NCBI GenBank assembly: GCA_013329355.1
Contig: DUKK01000024.1
Span: forward strand, 1-21,925
Reading direction: 5' to 3'
Origin: Candidatus Poseidoniaceae archaeon
Lineage (GTDB): Archaea; Thermoplasmatota; Poseidoniia; Poseidoniales; Poseidoniaceae
DNA length: 21,925 nucleotides
This document shows, one piece after another, positions 7,517 to 15,515 of this stretch. The notes beneath the pieces were generated by a model. It had not been told where the DNA came from. It searched no databases and worked only from the letters and a program-made list of their open reading frames with translations. How positions within the stretch are numbered: position 1 is the stretch's first letter; each line of letters begins with the position of its first letter. Both the position numbers and the translations under genes were made by a program.

Positions 7517-8706
7517 ATGTCCACTATTGACGAAGTCGTCGAAGTTGTGGTTGTTAGCATGCGGGATGCTTTTCTTGCCGTAACCGTATTCGTCGCAGCA
7601 ATGGTATTTCTATTCAGTTGGTTACAATATGCGACGAGTGGACGTTTCGTCGAATATATTCGTAGTAAAAAGAAATTACAGCCAGTAATTGGTGCCTTGA
7701 TGGGGCTAACTCCCGGTTGTGGGGGCGCTATCGTTATGATGCCGATGTATGCTCGAGGATACGTTACTTACGGGACGGTTTTGGCTACATTAATCGCGAC
7801 TCTCGGTGATTCAGCCTTTGTTTTGATTGGTGCTGCAATCACAGATTCAAGTTTTGTTGCCCCGCTAATAGCAGTGCATGCGATTTCATTTGTTGCCGGT
7901 GTTTCATGGGGTTATCTTGTGGATTTGACCGGGACGACTCCCCGTCAACCGTTGGGTCGCTTTGGGCCAACAATTGGTCAATCCAAGCCTGAACCGGAAG
8001 CTGCTGTAGAATCCCCACTAGAAGATTTATCGCGTGAAGAGCCTGGCGGTCTGGGTTACAAGATACTGCACCAAGGTTATGTGATTTGGTGGATTGTGAC
8101 CCTTGTTGGTTTGGTGTTTGCAATCCTGTTGTTAGTCTGGTCTGGCCAAGACCCAGATTACGGTCTTGAATTGTCGTTTAATCCAACCACTATGGATGGT
8201 TTCATTACTTGGATTGGATTGATTGGTACGAGCCTTTCGATAATTCTTTATTTTGCCCAAAAGAACTGGTTTGGTGATGATACTGAGGCTACTATTGGTG
8301 ACAAGTTACATTCCATGCGGGAGACGATGATTCATTCAGCAAGTGAGACTGCGTTCGTGACTTTTTGGGTCATGATTGCTTACTTAGCCTTCGAATTTGG
8401 GATGTTGTTTAGCGGCATATCAGAACAAGACATGAGTAATTATGGTGACGGAGTTATTGCAGTTTTAGCGGCGTCGTTTATTGGTCTTATTCCAGGATGT
8501 GGACCGCAAATTATCGCTATTACAGCATACACTAAGGACATAATCTCATTCCCTGCACTAGCAGCTAACGCAATAATCAGGATGGTGATGCACTATTTCC
8601 TCTCCTTGTCCGGCATAAAGCAGCAAGTTTGTGGGCTACTATTCACACCACGATACCAGCTATCATTGCTGGATTGATTTTGCTTACAGTGGGGATAGAT
8701 CTCTAA
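7517..8706 (+). pseudogene. ArsP_2-like putative 10-TM heavy-metal exporter with a -1 frameshift near its 3' end
   Basis: A polytopic membrane protein with two related halves. The first has GLTPGCGGAIVMMPM at about 63-77 and then LGDSAFVLI at about 96-104. The second has GLIPGCGPQIIAI at about 323-335. This resembles Pfam ArsP_2, putative heavy-metal exporters; the substrate is unproven. The original frame ends at 8677 (386 residues), with a 32-residue tail unlike the family after ANAII. From 8578 the -1 frame reads QDGDALFPLLVRHKAA, later TIPAIIAGLILL, and stops at 8704-8706. This is the expected family ending, and its GDALFPLL mirrors GDSAFVLI of the first half. Restoring one base near 8576-8580 gives 396 residues. 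A true mutation, an assembly error and programmed frameshifting are all possible; no classical slippery heptamer is visible. No Shine-Dalgarno is obvious before ATG 7517. Confidence 0.85.
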
Positions 8707-8742
8707 GCCCAAGTAATGTTATTTTACACAACTGTCGGATTC

Positions 8743-9336
8743 TCACAGCATTAGTTCAAGCAGTTTGTCAACCTCATCGACCAATTTTTCCCACTCAATT
8801 GCCACATCACTTGGAGGGATAATTCGTCGTTTGCCATTGTCCCACTCTTCGAGACTAAATAATCGATAGTCGGCACCTAAATGGTCGATTAGCCCAGCTT
8901 CATACTCAGCAATCCAAAGAATAAGTTGCTTCAACATTATCGCACAGTAACGCTTCTCAACCCCAACTGGCGGGGCAAACTGAGGAATGTGATCAACATT
9001 CCATGGCATGGTTTCTAATTCTGTGGCAGCTGAAAAAGTCGGGAGAAATTCATAACGCGGAACGAATATACTGCCGAATCTCTGGTCTATGTAGATGATG
9101 CCAAAACCTCGAAGCATAATTTGTCGATTGTCGGATAGTGTAAGGAGGTAGATATTTTTCATTTTCTTGTCTTCCACTGGCGGTCTAATAAGTTGGAAGC
9201 CTTGTTCGATTAGCCAATTACCTTCAGCCCTGAGGATGTCTCGGCCCCAACACCAAATCTGCTGACTTAGCAGTGCAATGCTGAAATCAATTCGCTCATC
9301 TACCCGATATTCGGGAGCGGATAAGTTGACTGTCAT
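8743..9336 (-). CDS. Unrecognised 197-residue soluble protein
   Basis: I do not recognise this protein. The ATG at 9336 (MTVNLSAPEYRVDERIDF) is chosen because AGGAGGT sits six bases upstream; the frame could also start at a TTG at 9354. There is no signal peptide or membrane segment. The N-terminal half is mixed helix and strand with many Trp and Tyr (QQIWCWGRDILRAEGNWLIEQGF, given here only as a 3-Trp cluster near 26-40). A strand-rich middle follows (YLLTLSDNRQIMLRGFGIIYI), then helices (KQLILWIAEYEAGLIDHL), and an acidic amphipathic C-terminal helix (KLVDEVDKLLELML). It is convergent with the frameshifted exporter, 36 bases away, and precedes a long gene-free stretch. It could be an accessory or lineage-specific gene. 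Confidence 0.72.
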   Translation of the reverse strand: MTVNLSAPEYRVDERIDFSIALLSQQIWCWGRDILRAEGNWLIEQGFQLIRPPVEDKKMKNIYLLTLSDNRQIMLRGFGIIYIDQRFGSIFVPRYEFLPTFSAATELETMPWNVDHIPQFAPPVGVEKRYCAIMLKQLILWIAEYEAGLIDHLGADYRLFSLEEWDNGKRRIIPPSDVAIEWEKLVDEVDKLLELML

Positions 9337-9786
9337 ATCATACCTCCTGACCAATTGCGTGCGAGTTTTTGTTGTATGTTAGTCGTAGGATTATCGGCTT
9401 AGTGTAACTACCGTTTGCAATCTCACTCACACAGACCTCATTAAACCTAGATGCTAGAGGTTGATAAATTCGGGTATTCAAACAAATTGCAAAGCCAGAG
9501 TATTTGTTTTGTTATTTGCAGCCCGCCAACCAACGATTCTTCCTAAATATCGTATTTTTACAAATGTCGCAACTATAATATTCTGCGATAATAGCATCCC
9601 CACTATGTTAGAAGTTAACGGGTAGCCTTCTTGTTTTGACGCGTTTACGAAGATGATGATTGAAATCGACCCTTGCTTAAAGAAAAATTAGTACAACCAA
9701 TCACGCTTTCATTGATACTCGGTTTTTCGTCATCCATGTAACAAAAATATTGTCCGGTATATCAACAAATCACACTTCGAATCTAG
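9337..9786. other. 450-base intergenic stretch with no gene seen
   Basis: Apart from the Shine-Dalgarno at 9342-9348, I found no ORF with family resemblance, no tRNA-like T-loop motif and no strong hairpin. The stretch is AT-rich with several short TATA-like runs (for example around 9572-9582). Both flanking genes point left, so it should hold at least the promoter of the 197-residue gene and the 3' end of the NTF2-like transcript. A small RNA cannot be ruled out. Confidence 0.5.
9342..9348 (-). promoter_or_regulatory. Consensus Shine-Dalgarno AGGAGGT that decides the start of the 197-residue protein
   Basis: On the - strand AGGAGGT is followed by five bases and the ATG at 9336. Its match and spacing favour this ATG over the TTG at 9354, which lies upstream of the site itself. 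Confidence 0.75.
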
Positions 9787-10251
9787 TCAATCTGTTTCAG
9801 CAGGCATTGACGAATGGTGTAGTTGTATTCTTAGGTTTCCCTGACCGTCCAAAATGTAGCCGAAAGTATACTCCACTTTGACCACATTACCATCACCATC
9901 GGTGAAAAAATAGTTGCCCATCGCTAAGGCTGTATTGTCATCAACAAGCACCTCAGAATTTTCAAATCTTACATTGGTCCAACCTTTGATGGCAAAACCC
10001 TTGTCTTCCGGGCAGGCATTGTTGGAAGCGACAAAATAGGATAGTGCTGTATCGAATGTCGGTCTAAACTGGTCTATTGCGGCCAGTGTCGGTTTAAATA
10101 GAACCGGACCTAGTTGATATGCGTAAAGGGTGTTGACGTGATCAGTAGCAACACCAACATAATCACCGTTGTTCATATGAGCTGTTGCAATTGCGACAAT
10201 GCCCTCGCCCCAGGCGTTCTGTGCACTTTCCACATCCCTTACACTCACCAT
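9787..10251 (-). CDS. NTF2-like (SnoaL/CaMKII association-domain type) protein
   Basis: A 154-residue protein of the cone-shaped alpha+beta NTF2-like fold. A helical start (SAQNAWGEGIVAIATAHMNNGDYVGVATDHVNTLYAY, seen at about 9-45) is followed by a curved sheet. Strands include VRFENSEVLVDDNTALAMG, NYFFTDGDGNVVKVEYTFGYI and the final GNLRIQLHHSS. The ending ILDGQGNLRIQLHHSS resembles small SnoaL-like or CaMKII-association-like proteins of marine microbes. These folds either bind small hydrophobic ligands or act as oligomerisation modules, and no catalytic set can be assigned. No signal peptide. AGGTGAT lies five bases before the ATG. The gene is divergent from another NTF2-like gene, with 89 bases between them. 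Confidence 0.8.
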   Translation of the reverse strand: MVSVRDVESAQNAWGEGIVAIATAHMNNGDYVGVATDHVNTLYAYQLGPVLFKPTLAAIDQFRPTFDTALSYFVASNNACPEDKGFAIKGWTNVRFENSEVLVDDNTALAMGNYFFTDGDGNVVKVEYTFGYILDGQGNLRIQLHHSSMPAETD

Positions 10252-10256
10252 GTCAT

Positions 10257-10263
10257 ATCACCT
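10257..10263 (-). promoter_or_regulatory. Shine-Dalgarno AGGTGAT of the leftward NTF2-like gene
   Basis: AGGTGAT on the - strand matches the expected anti-Shine-Dalgarno partner and stands five bases before the ATG at 10251, fixing that start over an out-of-frame ATG at 10256. Confidence 0.65.
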
Positions 10264-10340
10264 TTGAATTATGGTTTAGTCGGTACTTTATGGTTTTTTA
10301 TTGGCGAGTGGTTTAAGCACCGGGTTACGGTGGGCGATGC

Positions 10341-10691
10341 ATGTCAATTATAGCAGCATATAACGAAGCTTGGGATAACGGAGACGCAGACGCTCTAGCA
10401 GCATTGATTCACGAAGATTGCGTGTTTAATCCACATGTTGGAGGAATAACATTTAGCAAAACCGACATATTAGGCTTTGCAAATGGCGAGGGAAGGCCAA
10501 AATCAGAAGGCAACAGAACACTGTTTGAGAATGCTGAAGTCGGAGTTGCGCACTCAATTGTCCATTTTGCCAACGGCTCCACCTCTGAGGCAGTCCTATC
10601 TTTCATGAGATTCAAAGATGGTCAAATTATCTCGATGGAAACAGGTGCAACACCACTTTCCGATGATTACAAATTGGTTGGTCAAGATTGA
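10341..10691 (+). CDS. NTF2-like (SnoaL-fold) protein
   Basis: A 116-residue NTF2-fold protein. The start IIAAYNEAWDNGDADALAAL, then HEDCVFNP, is the typical helix-turn-strand of SnoaL/ketosteroid-isomerase-like proteins: a helix with a W/G-D turn, then an acidic residue and an aromatic strand. Later strands read SIVHFANGSTSEAVLSFMRF and GQIISMETG. In enzymes of this fold the pocket can catalyse isomerisation or dehydration; here I assign no reaction. It is soluble. A weak GGTG (10329-10332) precedes the ATG. It shares an 89-base divergent promoter region with the leftward NTF2-like gene. Its stop is 3 bases from the convergent stop of the tRNA-thiolation gene. Confidence 0.82.
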   Translation: MSIIAAYNEAWDNGDADALAALIHEDCVFNPHVGGITFSKTDILGFANGEGRPKSEGNRTLFENAEVGVAHSIVHFANGSTSEAVLSFMRFKDGQIISMETGATPLSDDYKLVGQD

Positions 10692-10694
10692 TTC

Positions 10695-11705
10695 TCAGTT
10701 GGCTAACTCGTTTTTGACCATTTCACGCATTTCGCAAGCCTTACAGCGATCGTTCGAAGTCATTGAAGAGCAAACAGGGCACTCTTTTGGGGGTTTTGGC
10801 CTTAAGTCGCCGCCGCCTAAATCAAGCACTTGATTTCTCAATTCTTTGACATTATCAGCCATGCGAACTAGGCCATGCCTGGTGCCAGGTACGTCTGCTT
10901 CCATGGCGGCGACCATCTCCCTATGGCGCCAACGGAGTGCACCACGGGCATGTGGGCATTCTTCATGGTGAATTGGTAGATTTTTGTAGACGGCATACAG
11001 GTGAATCTCCTGCTCTGGAATCCAGCGCAAAGGGACTATTCTCGGTGGCATACCATCGATTGGTGTGTTAGTATGAGGTGCTAGTCTTAGGGTTCTTTCT
11101 AAATCGCCGTTTGACATGTTCATTAGTACTGTTTGCGCCATATCGTCGAGGTTGTGGCCTAATGCCATGATATCAGCATTGACTTTCTTTGCTAGGTAAT
11201 TTATCCCCTGTCGTCTAAACACACCACAATATGAACATGGCATGTTGGGGGCATTAGAATCAGCCTCAGTCATTCCAGGAATTAACTTTACCACTGTATC
11301 CATTTCTTCAAAGCCTAATTCTTTGTAGGATACTGAGACAAATTCAACACCTAGTTGGTCACACAAATCAATGGCGCATTGCAGCGATGGAGGTCGATAA
11401 TCTTGGATTCCTTCGTCCACGGTTCCAGCGATTATGGTTACATCCGGCCTGACCCCAATGATGTCTACCAGTAATTCGAGTAGTGCGGCAGAGTCCTTTC
11501 CCCCAGATATGGCCACGAATACAGTTGTATTACGGCCCTTTTTCAGAATTAACTGTTTACGCAGTTCCTTGGCTACTTTCTTTCTTATTGATTTTACAAG
11601 ATGTTCCCCACAAAGAATTCTACCCGAGTATGCCTGTTCTACTATGGCGGGCTTACCACAAACATCGCACGCAGGTCCTTCAAACCCGACACCCATGTCT
11701 GCCAT
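10695..11705 (-). CDS. TtuA/Ncs6/CTU1-type tRNA 2-thiolation enzyme (PP-loop ATPase)
   Basis: Adenylates a tRNA uridine and replaces its oxygen with sulfur, at U34 (Ncs6 type) or U54 (TtuA type). It has 336 residues. An N-terminal zinc knuckle (C13, C16, C32, H35) is followed by the PP-loop SGGKDS at 67-72. PCSYCGVFRR holds C157 and C160, and C250 lies in EECPHA; these three match the iron-sulfur ligands known in TtuA. A C-terminal zinc ribbon has C309, C312, C321 and C324. All key residues are present. The likely sulfur carrier is a ubiquitin-like SAMP/TtuB protein, not seen in the window. The start is either the ATG at 11705 or the in-frame ATG at 11696, and no Shine-Dalgarno distinguishes them. 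U34 versus U54 specificity cannot be decided by eye. Confidence 0.9.
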   Translation of the reverse strand: MADMGVGFEGPACDVCGKPAIVEQAYSGRILCGEHLVKSIRKKVAKELRKQLILKKGRNTTVFVAISGGKDSAALLELLVDIIGVRPDVTIIAGTVDEGIQDYRPPSLQCAIDLCDQLGVEFVSVSYKELGFEEMDTVVKLIPGMTEADSNAPNMPCSYCGVFRRQGINYLAKKVNADIMALGHNLDDMAQTVLMNMSNGDLERTLRLAPHTNTPIDGMPPRIVPLRWIPEQEIHLYAVYKNLPIHHEECPHARGALRWRHREMVAAMEADVPGTRHGLVRMADNVKELRNQVLDLGGGDLRPKPPKECPVCSSMTSNDRCKACEMREMVKNELAN

Positions 11706-12017
11706 GTTTTGGCGATTTGCTACTCTCGTTTGAGTTAATCGCTTCTAAAATACTTTTTCACAGGCTATTAATGTTGTTAATAATTCCAATTCAATAATCG
11801 AATTATCAATTGAAAACTTTCTTTCAAATAATGTTCAAACACGACAATAACTTACACTTCTCATATACGCGGATATATCCAGTGAAATTATTTTCCGCGT
11901 CGTTATTTGAATAATCGTCAGTTGGAAATACGATTTCACCCTCTAAATCCCCCCGTAGGGGGGAAAAAACGCAAAACTTCTTGAAGCCTACAACGCTCAC
12001 AAGTGCTTTGAGCGACT
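11706..12017. other. 312-base AT-rich divergent promoter region with several dyads
   Basis: No gene seen. It separates the leftward tRNA-thiolation gene from the rightward Roadblock operon and should carry both promoters. It holds TATTAA-TGTTG-TTAATA (11766-11782), the 10-base palindrome GGATATATCC (11871-11880), the 7-base inverted arms ACGCGGA (11867-11873) and TCCGCGT (11894-11900), and a C6/G6 hairpin (11949-11963). No tRNA-like motif was found. Confidence 0.55.
11949..11963. repeat. CCCCCC-GTA-GGGGGG hairpin upstream of the Roadblock operon
   Basis: A perfect six-base G/C stem with a three-base loop, followed by six A on the + strand, in otherwise AT-rich DNA. It lies 54 bases before the Roadblock ATG. 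It is not followed by a T-run on the + strand, so an intrinsic terminator for the rightward direction is unlikely. On the - strand the T-run precedes the stem. An operator or an mRNA leader structure is possible. Confidence 0.5.
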
Positions 12018-12359
12018 ATGTTGCAACGCGTTCTTGCAGGTTTGGTTAGAACTGAAGGGGTTCAGCAAGCGATGCTACTTGACGAACGTGGCGCGCTTTT
12101 AGCGTGCGTTGGCAATGAGGGCATTGCTCCGCCATTGAACCAGGCAGTCACGACTGTAAACATGGCCACTGAACTGTGCTCTTCTCTCGGCCTGGGCGAG
12201 TTGTATGAGGTATGGTGTGAAGGCGATCAGCGGATGATGATTGACATAGCCTGTCCGGAACGTATCGTAGTGCTCAGCGGTCATGGCGGTCGTTTGGCTA
12301 GGTGGCGACACGCACTCGATCGCAATCGTCGAATAATTGCGACAACCCCACAGATGTGA
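12018..12359 (+). CDS. Roadblock/LC7 domain protein
   Basis: A single-domain protein of 113 residues. It shows the Roadblock/LC7 pattern: an N-terminal helix (LQRVLAGLVRTEGVQ), the strand pair AMLLDERGALLACVGN, a long helix (LNQAVTTVNMATELCSSLG), then YEVWCEGDQRMMIDIA and ERIVVLSG strands before a last helix. These domains form dimers and often act as partners or regulators of Ras-like GTPases (for example MglB with MglA). No such GTPase is in the window. It is the first gene of a + strand operon: the next ATG is four bases after its stop. No clear Shine-Dalgarno precedes ATG 12018. A platform role for the next protein, which has its own Roadblock-like domain, is inferred. Confidence 0.8.
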   Translation: MLQRVLAGLVRTEGVQQAMLLDERGALLACVGNEGIAPPLNQAVTTVNMATELCSSLGLGELYEVWCEGDQRMMIDIACPERIVVLSGHGGRLARWRHALDRNRRIIATTPQM

Positions 12360-12363
12360 TATT

Positions 12364-15300
12364 ATGTTTGATTTACCAAAAGGCATTACAGTAGAAAAAG
12401 AAATCGACGTCAAAGAGGGCGTTATACAACCATTCGATTACGGCGTCATAAGTACTTGGGTAGGTAAGCGTAAGACTCCAGCAGGGCATAGAATTGTCCG
12501 CGCCGGTCGAATTGTCGGTTATTTAGCCGAGAGCGAGAAGGCCTCCATTTTACTGGGTGGTGCAGAAGCCAAAGTTCGGTTACAAGAGATTGAATCAGCA
12601 GGCATGTGCCGTTACGAGGCAGAAAGCTACTCACTGGCAGGTCTTGGTGCAATCGCAGAAGTGATTCCTGAAGCCTTTGAACACCCAGCAGACGCCCAGG
12701 GCTTGTTGGTCAGAGGAGACTCTGTTGAACGACTGCTGTCAAGGGATCTTTCGGTAGTATTAGCGAAGTTGGTTGAAAGCGTGACGGTCAGAGGAGCCAT
12801 TGCGGTAGATTCAGGTATGCTCATTGATGTTGCGGGTGAATTACCAATGCCGGCCGAAGAATTAGCAACACAGGTCGGTGAGACCATTGTCGGCAGAGAA
12901 AAAATAGCTCGCAGCCTAGGATTCGAGGACAGTGGGCATTGGACCCTGCACACCGGGGATGGAGCGCTGTTGTTGGCTCATACTGGTGAGATTGCTATCG
13001 CTGTCTGGACTGAAGCAAATGCAAATCACGCTAGACTAATCAGTGCTGCAGTTGCCGCCTTAGAAGGGGAAATCGTAGAAACCGTAGGAACCAGTGAACC
13101 GCTGCCTGAGGGTTTCATTCTACGCGAGGGCAAAGGCGGTGCTGATGCGGTATTATCAATGCTAAGTGATGCATTAGAGGAAGAGGTTACAGGACATATA
13201 CAGGCAGGCAAGTCATCAAAAGCGGTGAGCCTTATTTTATCAAAAGGAGTTCCAGTGGGCATATATGCGCCATCAGCGGAGTCCTTCGAAGAAGCGGTAT
13301 TAGGATTGACTGAGGCCAAACGAGTCTTGCGTCTCCATCGATTGCCAGCGGGCACAATACTGAGTAAGGAATCTGGCACAATACATGATTTCACCCTTTC
13401 ATATCTGAAGGACTTACTCGTCACGGTTCGAACCCGATCAGATAGCCGACGAGCTAATCTAACACACCGCTTGAATACCCTAATAGGTTTTGAAATAGGA
13501 ATGGAAAATCTTCGTATTGCCAGAGCTAAAGCGAAATTCTCTCAAACAACAGATATCGTGACAAAAGGTCTAGAGCAAGTAGAACTGGCACCAGTCCCAG
13601 GTATCGATGCGGGTTTGCGACGAAGGCTTGAGGCCGCTGAAATACGGATTGATGAACTAAAGAAAGAAAAAGTCCATCTCTCTAACAAACTTTCCGAATC
13701 AGAAACCTCCAGAAAGGCTGCTGAGGTAAAGACTAGGGAAGCGGTCGAGACCCGTAATATCCAAATGGAAAGTGTAGAAACTATCAATTCTGAGATAAAT
13801 TCGATGCAGGTGCAGTTGGCAGAAGCAAGAAATCGCACAGAAGAAGCAGAATCAAGGTCTGAAAAATTAGTCAGACGAGTCAACGAACTTGAGCACCAAG
13901 TAAGCGTTAGAGCAACGGAGCTAGCCAAGGCCTTGGGCGAGACAGAGTCAAGTGAAAGATTGCGCGCAACAATCGAAGAAATGTCATTGAGAGAAGCCGG
14001 ATTGAACGCAGAATTAACCGATGCGAGTGAGAAACTGGCTAAAATCCGCCAGCAGACAGAAGACGGTGAGCGGAGGCTGCGGGTACTTCAAGAACAGGTT
14101 TCAGCAACACGAGAGCGCTATGCTAGGGCTCAGGCTGAGGCGATGAAGGAGGAGGAGCGAGTTAACAAGAGCAAATCTGAATTAGAAATCATCGAATCCG
14201 AGGCGAAAGTGGCGCGACGTAGGGCTGAGGATGAACGTCTGCGACTGTCAACTGATGAAGCGAGATTTGCTCACATTCAGGGGGAAATGCGACAACTTAT
14301 GGAAGAACGTCGAAATCTACTCCGGGAACTCGGTGACTTGGGCGCTAAACGTGGTCACGCTGAAGGCGAGTTATCGATACTGATAGACAAGGCAGAAGCA
14401 CTAGCGGAGGCACATGAGGATGCACTTTCAGATATCAAAGAGGCTGAACGCATTAGAGCAAGACTCGCTGAAGAACCGTTAGCTCAGGCGCTACTCGACG
14501 ACGCTGCAACCTTTGAAGGACTCGCTCCCGTATTGGAGCGATTAGAGGGGGCTCGCAGCTTGGGTTACTCGGTAACATTACTTGATCGAGCAGTCGAGCG
14601 TGCTCTACAAGTAATCCAGAAAACGGTAGACCACGTAGCAGCAACTCCTAGATACCTACTTTCCAGTGAGGTAATGGAATTGCTCGAGCGACAAGTTCCA
14701 CAAACCGCAGGTGCAGTACGAGGACTATCTAGATGGTCAGTACAACAGCGATTAGAACACCAATTAGGCGAGACGGTAGGTCACTTAGTTATCGATCTAG
14801 AACGCTTGCTAGAGGATTATGATAACTCAATAACGATGTTGAGAAGATTGCGTAATGTCTTGGAACAGTTAATTCGTCTTGGAGCGCCGCCACACGAGGT
14901 GGAAACCCTCATGGCAAATTGTAATCGTCCGGAGTCATTACCACACATTGCCCAGTCTACCCGCCGATTGATACAGAATGCCTTAGATGACATCTACCTT
15001 GAGTCAGATCAACGAGACGCTGGAGAAGCGATTGCACTTGAGGAAACTGCACGAGTGCTTGAAGAGTTAATCACCCAAATCGATGCATCGGGTTTAGCCG
15101 GCGGCTCACCGTCCGGCCTGTTATGGGATTTCCAACGTGATGGTTTGTTACCGTATGAGCGTGAGGTAGTCGACCCTGCGCAAAAGACACCGGTTGATGA
15201 AGAAATGGTCAAGCACATGGAATCGAATCTCTCTGGGGATATAACTGAGCAAGAGTTAGCAACAATCGTCGAGGTTAGTGATGACGGTTGGGAGGTATTA

Positions 15301-15507
15301 GAGCATCCTACTGATGGTGAGCATGATGGCGAGGAGTTAGCAGAAATCACTCCTGTTAAACCAATTAGCGATGATGACGAACGAGCCGAATTAGAGGCTG
15401 AACTTGCGAGAATCGATGCTTCATGGAAGCATCGCGCCGAGCCAAATTCTGTCGTAGATGAGGCACTAGATGACTTAGAGTCGAAGCTTTCCGACCTAGA
15501 TATGTAG
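12364..15507 (+). CDS. Large coiled-coil protein with Roadblock-like and PATAN-like domains, function unknown
   Basis: From ATG 12364 the protein has 1047 residues; the frame opens upstream at a TTG inside the Roadblock gene, which is less likely. Residues 1-110 form a strand-rich domain. Residues 120-236 follow a Roadblock/LC7 pattern (VVLAKLVESVTVRGAIAVDS, GMLIDVAGEL, then GALLLAHTGEIAIAVW). Residues 273-340 (VTGHIQAGKSSKAVSLILSK, then GVPVGIYA) recall DUF4388/PATAN or archaeal DUF2226 domains. A charged coiled coil spans about 417-705, a helical domain about 715-905, and an acidic tail with a final helix runs to the end. No signal peptide, membrane segment or P-loop is seen, so it is not an SMC/Rad50 ATPase. 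It is tightly linked to the Roadblock gene and followed by a small membrane protein. A cytoplasmic scaffold role is inference; the domain calls come from pattern alone. Confidence 0.78.
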   Translation: MFDLPKGITVEKEIDVKEGVIQPFDYGVISTWVGKRKTPAGHRIVRAGRIVGYLAESEKASILLGGAEAKVRLQEIESAGMCRYEAESYSLAGLGAIAEVIPEAFEHPADAQGLLVRGDSVERLLSRDLSVVLAKLVESVTVRGAIAVDSGMLIDVAGELPMPAEELATQVGETIVGREKIARSLGFEDSGHWTLHTGDGALLLAHTGEIAIAVWTEANANHARLISAAVAALEGEIVETVGTSEPLPEGFILREGKGGADAVLSMLSDALEEEVTGHIQAGKSSKAVSLILSKGVPVGIYAPSAESFEEAVLGLTEAKRVLRLHRLPAGTILSKESGTIHDFTLSYLKDLLVTVRTRSDSRRANLTHRLNTLIGFEIGMENLRIARAKAKFSQTTDIVTKGLEQVELAPVPGIDAGLRRRLEAAEIRIDELKKEKVHLSNKLSESETSRKAAEVKTREAVETRNIQMESVETINSEINSMQVQLAEARNRTEEAESRSEKLVRRVNELEHQVSVRATELAKALGETESSERLRATIEEMSLREAGLNAELTDASEKLAKIRQQTEDGERRLRVLQEQVSATRERYARAQAEAMKEEERVNKSKSELEIIESEAKVARRRAEDERLRLSTDEARFAHIQGEMRQLMEERRNLLRELGDLGAKRGHAEGELSILIDKAEALAEAHEDALSDIKEAERIRARLAEEPLAQALLDDAATFEGLAPVLERLEGARSLGYSVTLLDRAVERALQVIQKTVDHVAATPRYLLSSEVMELLERQVPQTAGAVRGLSRWSVQQRLEHQLGETVGHLVIDLERLLEDYDNSITMLRRLRNVLEQLIRLGAPPHEVETLMANCNRPESLPHIAQSTRRLIQNALDDIYLESDQRDAGEAIALEETARVLEELITQIDASGLAGGSPSGLLWDFQRDGLLPYEREVVDPAQKTPVDEEMVKHMESNLSGDITEQELATIVEVSDDGWEVLEHPTDGEHDGEELAEITPVKPISDDDERAELEAELARIDASWKHRAEPNSVVDEALDDLESKLSDLDM

Positions 15508-15515
15508 GTGGTTTG

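Noticed and set aside
8571..8580. Programmed -1 frameshift site in the exporter gene
   Set aside because: GCAATAATCAG has no X-XXY-YYZ slippery heptamer and no clear downstream stem; an indel or assembly error is simpler, so recoding is not annotated.
9567..9588. TCGCA/TGCGA inverted repeat in the long intergenic stretch
   Set aside because: Only five base pairs with a 12-base loop; not enough to call an RNA or an operator.
11706..12017. tRNA or small RNA in the divergent gap
   Set aside because: No T-loop or acceptor-stem pattern was found; the dyads are short and separate.
12364..15507. SMC/Rad50-type ATPase as identity of the coiled-coil protein
   Set aside because: No Walker A or signature motif at either end, and the N-terminal region fits Roadblock- and PATAN-like domains better.
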